From assembly GCF_004363075.1 (NCBI RefSeq), contig NZ_SNYN01000005.1:62001-126000 (forward strand): a stretch of 64,000 nucleotides of DNA, in the 5' to 3' direction. A model generated the notes under the pieces. It made no database searches and was not told the origin of the DNA. It worked only from the letters and a program-made list of their open reading frames with translations. How positions within the stretch are numbered: the stretch's first letter is position 1; every line of letters begins with the position of its first letter. Both the position numbers and the translations under genes were made by a program. Source of the DNA: Actinorugispora endophytica (GTDB lineage: Bacteria; Actinomycetota; Actinomycetes; Streptosporangiales; Streptosporangiaceae). Shown here in pieces: positions 15,911 to 24,805 of this stretch.

Positions 15911-16795
15911 GTGCGAAGCATGCGATCACGCCTTCATAGTCCGACCGTGCGTCTGCGACGGCTGGCAGCAGAGCTCCGTAGGCACCGTGAGGCAAACGGA
16001 TGGTCTGTCTCTGAGACCGCTGGCAGGCTTGGTTGGAGGTCTCCGAAGGTAAGTAAGATCGAAAACGGGGAATCGCGTCGGCTCTCAGCCGACGACCTGG
16101 ACAAACTCCTCAACCTCTACGGAGTTGAAGAACGGGGAGAGCGTGAGGCCCTGCACAGGCTTGCCAAAGAAGCAACTGTCCAGGGTTGGTGGGCGAACTA
16201 CCGTGACGCTTTCGGCTCTCGTGCCTTGCCTGATTTTGAGACCGAGGCTTCGGCCATCCGGACCTATGAGGCACTTGTCGTTCCCGGTCTCCTCCAGACT
16301 CCCGAGTACGCGGAAGCCGTCTTCAAAGGAGCTGGCCTCACCGACGACGCAGTGTCCATCCGACGTCTCGTCCAAGCCCGGATGGAGCGGCAGCACATCC
16401 TCTTCCGGCCGCCTGCTCCACACCTTTGGGCGGTCATCGACGAGGCGGCTCTCCGTCGGGTGATCGGCGGTCGGGAAGTCATGCGTGACCAGCTACAGCA
16501 TCTGGTCAACATGGCGGGGCATCACAACGTGGATCTTCAGGTCCTGCCCTTCTCCAGCGGCTCGCACCCTGCTCTCTCGGGAGATTTCACTCTCCTGGAG
16601 TTCCAGGACCCGCTGGACCAGTCCATCGTTTACGTGGACACGGCAAGCGATGTCCGTTTTCTTGAAAAACCGGATGAGATCGAGCGGTATAGCCTGATTT
16701 TTGGAAGGTTGCAGGGGCATGCCCTGTCAGCCGCAGAGTCGCCCGTCTACATCAGAGACATCATGGCTGGTCTAGAGAGTGATGACCGTGAATGA
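15911..16795 (+). CDS. WhiJ-like XRE regulator with DUF5753 domain
   Basis: A 294-residue regulator: N-terminal XRE helix-turn-helix (NGWSVSETAGRLGWRSPKVS, then KIENGESRR, residues about 30-60) and a C-terminal DUF5753 domain (VPGLLQTPEYAEAVF and DLQVLPFSSGSHPAL). Such proteins are paralogous to WhiJ of Streptomyces. The GTG at 15911 follows GAGAGGG; an in-frame ATG at 15920 is equally possible. Its stop overlaps the DUF397 start by 14 bases, so the two are coupled. Two AGAAATTTCT operators sit just upstream, implying autoregulation. Confidence 0.9.
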   Translation: MRSMRSRLHSPTVRLRRLAAELRRHREANGWSVSETAGRLGWRSPKVSKIENGESRRLSADDLDKLLNLYGVEERGEREALHRLAKEATVQGWWANYRDAFGSRALPDFETEASAIRTYEALVVPGLLQTPEYAEAVFKGAGLTDDAVSIRRLVQARMERQHILFRPPAPHLWAVIDEAALRRVIGGREVMRDQLQHLVNMAGHHNVDLQVLPFSSGSHPALSGDFTLLEFQDPLDQSIVYVDTASDVRFLEKPDEIERYSLIFGRLQGHALSAAESPVYIRDIMAGLESDDRE

Positions 16796-16970
16796 GCTGA
16801 AGTTCCGCAAGAGCAGCTACAGCAGCGCGCAGCAGAACTGCGTCGAGGTCGCCGACACCCCTCGGGTGTCCGCCGTGCGCGATACGCAGAACCGCCACCT
16901 CGGCGCGCTTCTCTTCGACTCCGCCGAGTGGCGGGCCTTTCTCACCGCCGCCAAGGGCGACGCCCTCTGA
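16782..16970 (+). CDS. DUF397 protein (BldB-like family)
   Basis: A 62-residue protein with the full DUF397 pattern: FRKSSYSSAQQNCVEVAD, VRDTQNRHLGALLF and EWRAFLTAAK. DUF397 proteins are encoded beside WhiJ-like regulators and are thought to bind them and modulate their DNA binding. The ATG at 16782 is chosen; a GTG precedes it at 16779. It overlaps the XRE gene end, and a paralogue stands at 52246. Confidence 0.92.
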   Translation: MTVNELKFRKSSYSSAQQNCVEVADTPRVSAVRDTQNRHLGALLFDSAEWRAFLTAAKGDAL

Positions 16971-17008
16971 TCCCCGCACCGGCGCGGCCGTGAACAGCCG
17001 GTCCTTCC

Positions 17009-17389
17009 TCAGGGCTTTCCGGCGCGGCTCAGGTGGCTGGGCCACCACATGGCGCGGCCCACGTCGAGGCTGAGGGCGGGGACCAGGAGGGAGCGGACGA
17101 TCAGCGCGTCCAGCAGCACTCCGAACGCGACCAGAAACGCCAGCTGGAACAGGAACAGCAGGGGGTCGAAGACGAGCGCGCCCGCGCCGAGGGCGGCTCC
17201 GGACGACACCACCGTGGTGAGGACGAGCAGGAGCGCCGCCGTCACCAGCCAGTAGGCGCGCGGGCGCGCGCCCACGCCCGACGCCACGCGGCCCCACAGG
17301 CGGTGGCGGCGCAGCACGGTCCCGGTGCTCTCCGCCTCGCCGGTGCCCTCGGCGCCGCCCGCCGGGGGCCTGGTCTCGGTCTCGCTCAC
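17009..17389 (-). pseudogene. Remnant of an MMPL/RND-type transporter
   Basis: 126 residues with a hydrophobic segment at YWLVTAALLLVLTTVV and a typical MMPL C-terminus (FLVAFGVLLDALIVRSLLVP, then GRAMWWPS). MMPL transporters are 700 residues or more with about 11-12 membrane segments; here the N-terminal cytosolic part is joined almost directly to the final segments. It is an internally deleted copy, most likely inactive, though a GTG start (17389) with GAGAGGA upstream still exists. The neighbouring SDR gene ends 105 bases away. Confidence 0.75.
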
Positions 17390-17493
17390 AGGGGTTCCTC
17401 TCCGGTGGCTCGTCGGGCTCGTTCTCTTCTCACGGGATTCCGGCGGTCCGGCGAGGCGCGGGCCGCCGGGGCCTGCCCCGCCCCGTGGCGGGG

Positions 17494-18960
17494 TCACGTC
17501 CGGTCGCGCGCGGCCTCGCGTTCGGCGGCGGCGACGATGTTCCCGGCCATCGATCCGAAGACGATCCCGTGGAAGGCGCTGACACCGTGCCAGTACAGGT
17601 GTCCGCCGAGGCCGCGCGGGTGGAACAGCGCCCGCTGCCGGTACACGGCGGCCCCGTTCCCGGTGTCCGCGCGCAGCTCCAGCCAGGCCAGGCCGGGCAG
17701 GCGCATCTCGGCGCGCAGCCGCAGCAGCGAGCCGCGCTCGACCTCCTCGACCCGCCAGAAGTCGAGGGAGTCGCCGACCCGCAGCCGCTCGGGGTCGCGC
17801 CGCCCCCTGCGTAAACCGACCCCGCCGCTCATCCGGTCCAGCCATCCCCGCGCGGCCCACGCCAGCGGCCACGAGTACCAGCCCCGGTCGCCGCCGATCC
17901 CCTCGATGACCCGCCACAGGGCCTCGCGCGGGGCCCTCGCCGGGAGGGAGCGCTCGTCCACGTACAGGGACCCGCCCGCCCAGTCCGGGTCGGTGGGCAG
18001 CGGCTCCGACGGCGCGGCCGGCCAGGACGCCGACGACCAGCGCGTGTCCACCCGCGCCTCCCTGACGCGGCACAGCGCCAGGCGCACGGCCTGGTCGAAC
18101 CCCAGGCGCTCGTGGTCGTCGAGCAGGTCGGCGAGGTCGTCCTCGTGGCAGACCACCTCGTGCCGCAGCGACTCCACCAGCGGGCGGGCGATGGCGGCGG
18201 GGACGGGGGTGACGACGCCCACCCACAGGCTCGACAGCCCCGGGGACAGCACCGGCACCGGGATGATCAGCCGTCTGCGGATTCCCGCCACGCGGGCGAA
18301 GCGCTGGATCATCTCGGCGTAGGTGAGGACCTCGTCACCGCCGATGTCGAAGGCCCGGTCGACGTCGGCGGGCAGCCGCGCGCACCCGACCAGCAGCCGC
18401 AGCACGTCGCGCACCGCGATGGGCTGGACCCGGTTGGACACCCAGCGCGGGGTGGTCATCGCCGGAAGGCGCTCGGTGAGGTGGCGCAGCATCTCGAACG
18501 ACGCCGAGCCCGAGCCGAGGATGATCGCGGCGCGCAGGACAATCGCCGGGACCGGCGAGTCGAGGAAGATCCCGCCGACCTCGGCGCGCGAGCGCAGGTG
18601 CGGCGACAGGCGCTCCCCCTCGGGGGAGAGCCCGCCCAGGTACACGACGCGTCCCACCCCGGCGGCGCGCGCGGCGTCCGCGAAGTTCCGCGCGCCCTCC
18701 TGGTCCCGGCCGGCGAAGCGCGCGCCGCCGCCCATCGCGTGCACCAGGTAGTAGGCCGTCTCCACGCCCTCCAGCGCCGCGTCCAGGCTCGCCCGGTCGA
18801 GCACGTCGCCCCGGACGGCCTCCACGTCGGCGCGCCACGGGTGGTCGCGGAGCTTCTCGGGGGAGCGGGCCAGGCAGCGGACCCGGTGCCCCGAGCGCAG
18901 GAGTTCGGGGACGAGCCGGCCGCCGATGTAGCCGGTCGCCCCCGTGACGAGCACCCGCAC
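17494..18960 (-). CDS. SDR-family NAD(P)-binding protein with DUF2867 domain
   Basis: A 488-residue protein: an extended/atypical SDR Rossmann fold at the N-terminus (MRVLVTGATGYIGGRLVPEL with GxxGxxG, then CLARSPEKLRDHPW) and, from about residue 330, a DUF2867 domain (ERGSLLRLRAEMRLPGLAWL). It probably acts on an isoprenoid, lipid or sugar-nucleotide substrate, which cannot be named. The start is GTG at 18960, three bases after the stop of the DUF4383 gene, so the pair forms an operon. Confidence 0.88.
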   Translation of the reverse strand: MRVLVTGATGYIGGRLVPELLRSGHRVRCLARSPEKLRDHPWRADVEAVRGDVLDRASLDAALEGVETAYYLVHAMGGGARFAGRDQEGARNFADAARAAGVGRVVYLGGLSPEGERLSPHLRSRAEVGGIFLDSPVPAIVLRAAIILGSGSASFEMLRHLTERLPAMTTPRWVSNRVQPIAVRDVLRLLVGCARLPADVDRAFDIGGDEVLTYAEMIQRFARVAGIRRRLIIPVPVLSPGLSSLWVGVVTPVPAAIARPLVESLRHEVVCHEDDLADLLDDHERLGFDQAVRLALCRVREARVDTRWSSASWPAAPSEPLPTDPDWAGGSLYVDERSLPARAPREALWRVIEGIGGDRGWYSWPLAWAARGWLDRMSGGVGLRRGRRDPERLRVGDSLDFWRVEEVERGSLLRLRAEMRLPGLAWLELRADTGNGAAVYRQRALFHPRGLGGHLYWHGVSAFHGIVFGSMAGNIVAAAEREAARDRT

Positions 18961-18963
18961 GGG

Positions 18964-19512
18964 TCAGCGCCGCCGCGGAGCGGCTCCGGAGGTGTGGACC
19001 TCCTCGCCCGCGAGGTCCTCGTCCGGCCTCTCCGCGCGCTCGCCCTCCGGGTGGCGGGCCAGCCAGTACGGGTTGTCGTGCGGCAGGCCGCCGCTGAAGC
19101 GCCCGTACATGCCGAAGGTCATCAGCAGCACGCCCACGACGAAGCTGAAGATCACGTTCGACATCCGGAAGGCGAGCAGGTTGTACGCGGTGTCCAGCAG
19201 GGCGAGGTTCACCAGGCCGCTGAGGAGGAAGCCCACCCCGATCACGATGTTGAGCGTGGAGGCGAAGGCCCCGCCGAGGATCGCGCCGCCGATCAGGAGT
19301 GACCCGAACGCCACCGAGAGGAAGCCGAGCGCCGCGTTCGTGGACAGCCCCGCGATCACCCGGCCCTCGGTGGTGAAGAGGGCCGGCCCGCCCTCCAGGG
19401 CGATCACGCCGACCAGGCCGAAGACGACGAGTCCGGCGCCGATGAGTCCGGCGCTGTAGCGGTAGACGTTGCTGAGCCGGTGGTCCACCGGCCGGTTCTG
19501 GTTGAGCTTCAT
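18964..19512 (-). CDS. DUF4383 membrane protein
   Basis: A 182-residue protein with four predicted membrane helices: LIGAGLVVFGLVGVIAL, FLSVAFGSLLIGGAIL, LNIVIGVGFLLSGLVNLALL and VIFSFVVGVLLMTFGMYGRF. The charged C-terminal tail is rich in Glu/Asp/Arg. DUF4383 proteins are common in actinobacteria and uncharacterised. The ATG at 19512 opens the gene; it precedes the SDR-DUF2867 gene by three bases, so the two probably serve one envelope-related task. Confidence 0.87.
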   Translation of the reverse strand: MKLNQNRPVDHRLSNVYRYSAGLIGAGLVVFGLVGVIALEGGPALFTTEGRVIAGLSTNAALGFLSVAFGSLLIGGAILGGAFASTLNIVIGVGFLLSGLVNLALLDTAYNLLAFRMSNVIFSFVVGVLLMTFGMYGRFSGGLPHDNPYWLARHPEGERAERPDEDLAGEEVHTSGAAPRRR

Positions 19513-19668
19513 GATTACCCCCGATGTCCCGGCCCCTACCCCGGCCGCGCGCGGAATACCGTGCGGCCGGGGGCTGTCTGGGCGGACCGCCGGAGGGGGC
19601 CGAGGCGCGGTCCCGGGTAGGGCCGGGGTGCGTAGGATCACGGGAACCGGACACCAGGAGGTGCGCGA

Positions 19669-20667
19669 ATGAGCGCCGAGAAGACCGACAAGACCGAGTT
19701 CGAGCGGTCGCCCAGCCACTTCGGCGACCGGATCACCGCAGACGGGAGCGGGGGGTGGCCGGTCGAACCGGGCCGGTACCGGCTCGTGGTGAGCCGGGCC
19801 TGCCCGTGGGCCAACCGGTCGATGATCGCGCGCCGCCTGCTGGGGCTGGAGTCCGCGCTGTCGCTGGCCGTGGCCGACCCGATCCAGGACGAGAGGAGCT
19901 GGCGGTTCACCCTCGATCCGGACGGGCGCGACCCGGTGCTGGGCATCCGCTACCTGGCCGAGGCGTACGCGGCGCGCGAGCCCGGGTACACGGGCGGGGT
20001 GAGCGTCCCCGCCGTCGTGGACGTGCCCAGCGGGAAGCTGGTCACCAACGACTACCTGCGCCTCCCGGCGGAGCTGGCCACCGAGTGGGCGGGCCTGCAC
20101 CGCGAGGGCGCGCCCGACCTGTACCCCGCGCCGCTGCGCGCGGAGATCGAGGAGGTCTCGGACGCGGTCTTCCGCGACGTCAACAACGGGGTGTACATGT
20201 GCGGGTTCGCCCGCAGGCAGGCGACGTACGACCGGGCCTTCACCGCGCTGTTCGACCGGCTCGACGCGCTCTCGGAGCGCCTCGCGACCCGGCGGTACCT
20301 GGTCGGCGACAGCGTCACGGTCGCGGACATCGCCCTGTTCGTCACCCTGGTGCGCTTCGACGCCGTCTACCACGGCCACTTCAAGTGCAACAGGAGCAAG
20401 CTCACCGAGATGCCGGTGCTGTGGGCCTACGCCCGGGACCTGTTCCAGACGCCGGGATTCGGCGACACCGTCGACTTCGACCACGTCAAGCGGCACTACT
20501 ACGTGGTCCACGCCGAGGTCAACCCGTCGGGGATCGTCCCGGCCGGTCCGGACCTGTCGGGCTGGACCGCCCCGCACGGCCGCGAGGCGCTGGGCGGCAG
20601 CCCCTTCGGCGACGGCACCCCGCCCGGCCCGCCCCCGCAGGACGAGCGGGTCCCGCCGCTGGGGTGA
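19669..20667 (+). CDS. Glutathionyl-hydroquinone reductase-like (Xi-class GST)
   Basis: A 332-residue GST-fold protein. The thioredoxin-like domain carries SRACPWANRS with active Cys45, followed by KLVTNDYLRLPAELATEW; the C-terminal helical domain begins near residue 165 (YLVGDSVTVADIALFVTL). Xi-class GSTs reduce glutathionyl- or mycothiol-hydroquinones through that Cys. Actinobacteria use mycothiol, so a mycothiol-linked role is likely. A GGAGG site lies upstream of the ATG. It is divergent from the DUF4383 gene. Confidence 0.87.
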   Translation: MSAEKTDKTEFERSPSHFGDRITADGSGGWPVEPGRYRLVVSRACPWANRSMIARRLLGLESALSLAVADPIQDERSWRFTLDPDGRDPVLGIRYLAEAYAAREPGYTGGVSVPAVVDVPSGKLVTNDYLRLPAELATEWAGLHREGAPDLYPAPLRAEIEEVSDAVFRDVNNGVYMCGFARRQATYDRAFTALFDRLDALSERLATRRYLVGDSVTVADIALFVTLVRFDAVYHGHFKCNRSKLTEMPVLWAYARDLFQTPGFGDTVDFDHVKRHYYVVHAEVNPSGIVPAGPDLSGWTAPHGREALGGSPFGDGTPPGPPPQDERVPPLG

Positions 20668-20683
20668 CCCTTTCCCGCTGGTC

Positions 20684-20926
20684 TTGACCTTTTCGGGTTC
20701 CGCCCTCGCTCGGAATGATCACGGGCTTTCCACCCGTTTCGGGGCCGGGAAGGGCGGAAAGCCCAAGGCCGTCAACGGAACCCTCACGCAACGGACACCG
20801 TGGGCGCGGCCCCGACCCCCACCCGCCGTCGCCGCCCGCCGTGACCCCGCGATCCGCGTGACAGGAGGTCGAAAGACCCACCCGAAGCACCGGCACGCCG
20901 AATCACCCCCGCGCCGGAGCCTCCCT
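20684..20926. repeat. MITE-like repeat, right-half copy (M2)
   Basis: Starts with half of a GATCTTG palindrome (GGTCTTGACCTTTTCGGG), then the core GGGCTTTCCACCC...GGGCGGAAAGCCC, then CCGTCAACGGAACCCTCACG, and ends with the terminal repeat (CACCCCCGCGCCGGAGCCTC, 20904-20923). The left terminus is missing. The terminus abuts the stop codon of the TetR gene. Confidence 0.75.
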
Positions 20927-21689
20927 AGCCCTGTCCCTCCGCCGCGCGGCGGGCGACGAGGCTCTCGACCCCGTCGAGCACGCAGCGCAGGCCGAACGAG
21001 AAGTCGGCGTCGGTGGACTCGGCGGAGTCCCCGAACACACCCGCCTCGATGGCGGTCCGCAGCGCCGGGTACTTCCCGGCGTCGACCAGGCCGCTCACGA
21101 TCCGCTCGTACGCCCCGGCGGCGGGGCCCCCGGCGCCGCCGTCCGGGGCCTCCCGGGGCAGGCCCCGGGCCAGCAGCGCCTCACCGCGCACGTAGTTGGT
21201 GAGGAGCAGGATCACGGCGACCTTCTCGTCCTCGGCCAGGCCGGTTCCGGCGAGGGACCGCAACCCGCTGTCCAGCCAGGCGAGCGTCACCGGGCCGACC
21301 GGCGGCCCGGTGATGGGGACGTCCAGGACCCAGGGGTGCAGGAGCGTGGTCCTCATGTGCTCGCGCGCCCAGTGTTCGAGTCCGGCGCGCCACTCGGCTC
21401 CGGTCCCCGCGGGCTCGGGCGGGGAGCCGCCGGCGGTGTCCGCCATGAGCATCAGCAGCTCGTCCTTGCCGCCGACGTGCCGGTACAGGGCCATGGTGGT
21501 GAAACCCACCTGCTTGGCGACGCGGCTCATGGACACCGCGCCGAGCCCTTCGGTGTCGGCGACTTCGATGGCCGCGCGGATGATCGCCTCCAGGGACAGG
21601 CTGGGCCGGGGGCCCTTCCTGGCCGTCTCGCCCACGCCCCACAGCCGCTCCAGGGACCGCGGCAGGCCGGTCTCGCTGTCCTCGCCCAT
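20925..21689 (-). CDS. TetR repressor (TetR_C_1 class)
   Basis: A 254-residue regulator, longer than average, with the DNA-binding helices at residues about 45-75 (LGAVSMSRVAKQVGFTTMAL, then YRHVGGKDEL) and a C-terminal domain like tetracycline repressors. It is divergent from a DrrAB-like ABC exporter, with an operator-like palindrome between them, so it probably represses the exporter and responds to its drug. The ATG at 21689 has GGGTGG upstream; a GTG at 21695 is possible. Confidence 0.88.
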   Translation of the reverse strand: MGEDSETGLPRSLERLWGVGETARKGPRPSLSLEAIIRAAIEVADTEGLGAVSMSRVAKQVGFTTMALYRHVGGKDELLMLMADTAGGSPPEPAGTGAEWRAGLEHWAREHMRTTLLHPWVLDVPITGPPVGPVTLAWLDSGLRSLAGTGLAEDEKVAVILLLTNYVRGEALLARGLPREAPDGGAGGPAAGAYERIVSGLVDAGKYPALRTAIEAGVFGDSAESTDADFSFGLRCVLDGVESLVARRAAEGQG

Positions 21690-21734
21690 CGCCACCCTGC
21701 GTTCGTCTCGGTGCCTTGACGCGAAATCCTACCT

Positions 21735-21772
21735 CTGTGTATAACGTAAACATGAGTATATTGCATACACAG
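21735..21772. promoter_or_regulatory. Operator-like palindrome CTGTGTAT...ATACACAG
   Basis: Exact 8-bp inverted arms at 21735-21742 and 21765-21772 in an unusually AT-rich spacer (AACGTAAACATGAGTATATT region) between the divergent TetR and ABC genes. It probably overlaps both promoters. Confidence 0.65.
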
Positions 21773-21789
21773 TTAAAAAGGGGGTGGGT

Positions 21790-22743
21790 ATGAGCGACCA
21801 CGCGGCCATCCAGGTCAGCGGCCTCGAGAAGTCGTTCGGACGCACGCGGGTCCTCGACGGGATCGACCTCAGCGTCCCGACCGGCACCGTGTTCGGCCTG
21901 CTCGGGCCGAACGGCGCGGGCAAGACGACCACGGTCCGGATCCTCTCCACGCTCGTCAGGCCGGACGCCGGGCGGGTGGTGGTCGCCGGGTTCGACGTCG
22001 TGCGCCAGGCGGACCGGGTCCGCGGCGTGATCAGCCTCACCGGGCAGTACGCGGGGGTCGACGAGCGGCTCACCGGCGAGGAGAACATGGTGATGATGGG
22101 CAGACTCCACCATCTGGGCCGGGCCGCCGCCCGCCGCCGCGGCGCGGAGCTACTGGAGCGGTTCGACCTCGCCGACGCCCGCGGCCGGCTGGTCAAGACC
22201 TACTCCGGCGGGATGCGCCGCCGGCTCGACCTGGCGGTCGGCCTGATCTCCCGGCCGCCGCTGCTCTTCCTGGACGAGCCGACCACCGGGCTGGACCCGC
22301 GCAGCCGCCAGACGATGTGGGAGGCGGTCCAGGAGCTCTCGAAGGAGGGGGTGACGGTCTTCCTCACCACCCAGTACCTGGAGGAGGCCGACCGGCTGGC
22401 GGACCGCGTCGCCGTGATCGACGGCGGCTCCGTGATCGCCGAGGGAACCGTCGAGGAGCTCAAGGCGAGCGTCCCCGGGGCGAGCGTGGAGCTGCGGTTC
22501 GCCGGGGAGGAGGACTTCCGCCGCGCCGTGGACGCCCTTGACCGCCCCGCGGACAGCGACATCGCGGACCTGACCGTGCGGATACCCGGCGACGGCGCCC
22601 CCGCCCAGGTCAAGGAGCTCCTGGACCGGATGGACGCGGCGGGCGCGGCCGTCGGCCAGCTGCTCCTGCGCAAGCCCACTCTGGACGATGTCTTCCTGGC
22701 CCTGACCGGGCACTCCACCAGGAACGAAGGGGAGAACGGGTGA
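21790..22743 (+). CDS. ABC transporter ATP-binding protein, DrrA type
   Basis: A 317-residue ATPase with Walker A GPNGAGKTTT, signature YSGGMRRRLDLA, Walker B LLFLDEPTTGLDP and a C-terminal extension of the daunorubicin-resistance (DrrA) class (KPTLDDVFLALTG). It powers export of a drug or lipid through the permease encoded next. The ATG at 21790 follows AAAAAGGGGG; a GTG at 21784 is an alternative. The stop overlaps the permease GTG by 4 bases, so translation is coupled. The divergent TetR gene is the likely regulator. Confidence 0.92.
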   Translation: MSDHAAIQVSGLEKSFGRTRVLDGIDLSVPTGTVFGLLGPNGAGKTTTVRILSTLVRPDAGRVVVAGFDVVRQADRVRGVISLTGQYAGVDERLTGEENMVMMGRLHHLGRAAARRRGAELLERFDLADARGRLVKTYSGGMRRRLDLAVGLISRPPLLFLDEPTTGLDPRSRQTMWEAVQELSKEGVTVFLTTQYLEEADRLADRVAVIDGGSVIAEGTVEELKASVPGASVELRFAGEEDFRRAVDALDRPADSDIADLTVRIPGDGAPAQVKELLDRMDAAGAAVGQLLLRKPTLDDVFLALTGHSTRNEGENG

Positions 22744-23519
22744 AGACGCGCACTCGGCTCCGGCACGCGGCCGCCGACTCGCTCACCATGGTCGAGCGGA
22801 GCCTGCGGCACATGGTCCGCGACGTCGACTCGCTGCTGCTCGGCGTGATCCTGCCGGTCGTACTGCTGCTGATGTTCGTCTACGTGTTCGGCGGCGCGAT
22901 CGACCCCGGCACCGGATACCTCGACTACGTGGTCCCCGGCATCATCCTGGTGTGCGCCGGGTACGGGGCGGCGTCCACCTCGGTCGCCGTCGCCACCGAC
23001 CTGGCCGAGGGGATCGTGGACCGCTTCCGCTCCATGCCGATCCTCAGCTCGGCGATGCTCACCGGCCATGTCGTGGCCAGCACGGTGCGCAACGTCGTGT
23101 CCATGGTCATCGTCATCGGCGTCGCGCTGCTCATGGGCTTCCGCCCCACCGCGGGACCGCTCGAGTGGCTGGGGGCGGCCGGCGTCCTGGTGCTGTTCAT
23201 GCTGGCGGTCTCCGCCCTCGCGGCCGTCTTCGGCCTGGTGGCCAAGACCCCCGAGAGCGCCGGGGCCTTCCCCTTCTTCGTCCTCTTCCTGCCCTACGCG
23301 AGCAGCGCCTTCGTCCCGACCGACACGATGCCCGGGTGGCTGCGCTGGTTCGCCGAGAACCAGCCCGTCACCCCGGTCATCGAGACCGTCCGCGCCCTGC
23401 TGGTGGGGGGAGGCCCGGCCGGCGGCGACGCGGTGCCGGCGGTGGCCTGGTTCGGCGGGCTCCTGGTCCTCGCGCAGACCCTGGCGGTCGTCCTCTTCAG
23501 GCGCCGGACCGCGCGCTGA
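22740..23519 (+). CDS. ABC transporter permease, DrrB type
   Basis: A 259-residue membrane protein with about six helices (SLLLGVILPVVLLLMFVYVF, YVVPGIILVCAGYGAAS, VVSMVIVIGVALLMGF, WLGAAGVLVLFMLAVSALAA and others) and the ABC2-type EGIVDRFRSMPI cytoplasmic motif. It forms the membrane channel for the preceding ATPase. It starts at GTG 22740 within the end of the ATPase gene. The exported compound is unknown. Confidence 0.92.
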   Translation: MKTRTRLRHAAADSLTMVERSLRHMVRDVDSLLLGVILPVVLLLMFVYVFGGAIDPGTGYLDYVVPGIILVCAGYGAASTSVAVATDLAEGIVDRFRSMPILSSAMLTGHVVASTVRNVVSMVIVIGVALLMGFRPTAGPLEWLGAAGVLVLFMLAVSALAAVFGLVAKTPESAGAFPFFVLFLPYASSAFVPTDTMPGWLRWFAENQPVTPVIETVRALLVGGGPAGGDAVPAVAWFGGLLVLAQTLAVVLFRRRTAR

Positions 23520-23660
23520 GCGGCCGTTCGGGCGAAGTCCGGGGAGGGGTGAGGAATACCGGGAGAAGCCGTGGGTAGCTGCGAGTCTCACCAACCGCAC
23601 GGAACCGATACCAAGCCAGGACGGATCCAGGACGAGACCCAGGATGAAGAGGTGGCGGTA

Positions 23661-24341
23661 ATGGGGTACGAGACCGCAACCCCCGGATCGGGGCGAACCG
23701 GGCAGGAGGCCAGGGAACGGGCCTCCGAGACGATGGGGAAGGCGCGGGAGTCCGCGGGCGAGGTCGCCACGACCGCGAAGGAGCAGGCGCGGGGCGTCGT
23801 CGACGAGTCGCGCGCGCAGCTCCAGAACGTCACCGCGGAGATGCGCGAACGGCTCGGCGCGGAGACGCGCACCCAGACCCAGCGGGCCTCGGAGGCGCTG
23901 CGGCACTGGTCGGACGACCTGGCCTCGATGGCGGACCGGGCGGAGACCGACTCCCCGGTGCGCGGAGTGGTGAGCCGGGTCGCCCAGAGCGGGCGGGGAG
24001 CGGCCGACTTCCTGGACGAGCGCGGTGTCGAGGGCATGGCGGAGGAGGTGCGCGCGTTCGCGCGGCGGCGCCCCGGGATGTTCCTCGCGGGCGCGGCCCT
24101 GGCCGGGTTCGCCGTCGGGCGCCTGGCCAAGGCGGTGACGCAGGAGTCCAGGCGGGAGCCGGACGCGCTCGCGGCCCCGTCCGGCGGGGAGCCGCTGGCG
24201 GCGGGCACCCCCCGGCCGCGGGAGGAGGGCACGGCCGTTCCGGGCGTGCCGCTCTCGCCCGAGGCGGGGGAGGCCCCCCGGTACGGCGTGCCGCCGCACG
24301 ACTCCCCGTACGACCGGCCCCGTTACCAGGAGGGGAGCTGA
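23661..24341 (+). CDS. Ala/Glu-rich coiled-coil protein with one hydrophobic segment
   Basis: A 226-residue protein. Residues about 10-100 are a charged coiled coil (ARERASETMGKARESAGEVA), followed by FARRRPGMFLAGAALAGFAV, a single hydrophobic stretch, and a Pro-rich tail. The ATG at 23661 has AGAGGTGG upstream. It leads an operon with a YqjE-like protein (6 bases later) and a DUF3618 protein, an arrangement common in actinobacteria and reminiscent of stress-linked envelope operons. Its exact role is unknown. Confidence 0.8.
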   Translation: MGYETATPGSGRTGQEARERASETMGKARESAGEVATTAKEQARGVVDESRAQLQNVTAEMRERLGAETRTQTQRASEALRHWSDDLASMADRAETDSPVRGVVSRVAQSGRGAADFLDERGVEGMAEEVRAFARRRPGMFLAGAALAGFAVGRLAKAVTQESRREPDALAAPSGGEPLAAGTPRPREEGTAVPGVPLSPEAGEAPRYGVPPHDSPYDRPRYQEGS

Positions 24342-24346
24342 CCCAG

Positions 24347-24805
24347 ATGTCCACACCGCAGGTCCCCCTGCCCAGCGTCGAGCCGGGAACGGCGAGGGGG
24401 AGGGAACTGGAGCAGGAACGGGGGCATGACCGGGAGTCGCTCGGCGAGCTCATCAGCGAGGCGACGAGCGACCTGCAGAAGCTGTTCCGGCAGGAGGTGA
24501 GCCTCGCCAAGGCCGAGCTCCGCGAGGAGGGCGCCAAGGCGGGCAAGGCCGCCGCGATGCTCGGCGCGGCCGCCCTGGCGGGTCTCATGGTCATCGTCCT
24601 GGCCAGCTTCGCCCTGGTGTACGCACTGGCGAACGTGATGGACGCCGGATGGGCGGCGCTGATCGTGGCCGCGCTGTGGGCGGTCGCGGGCGCGGTGCTG
24701 TTCGTGCTCGGACGCAACCGCATGCGAGAGGTGGACCCCAAGCCCGAGCAGACCATCGAGACCCTGAAGGAGGACGCGCAATGGGCCAGACACCCGACGA
24801 GATAA
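24347..24805 (+). CDS. YqjE-like/holin-superfamily membrane protein
   Basis: A 152-residue protein: a Glu-rich N-terminal helix (GELISEATSDLQKLFRQEVS) then two membrane helices (AAALAGLMVIVLASFALVYA and WAALIVAALWAVAGAVLFVL). This is the Phage_holin_3_6 / YqjE layout; such proteins are not phage lysis holins but envelope proteins of unknown role. It starts 6 bases after the previous gene and overlaps the DUF3618 gene by 25 bases. Confidence 0.85.
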   Translation: MSTPQVPLPSVEPGTARGRELEQERGHDRESLGELISEATSDLQKLFRQEVSLAKAELREEGAKAGKAAAMLGAAALAGLMVIVLASFALVYALANVMDAGWAALIVAALWAVAGAVLFVLGRNRMREVDPKPEQTIETLKEDAQWARHPTR

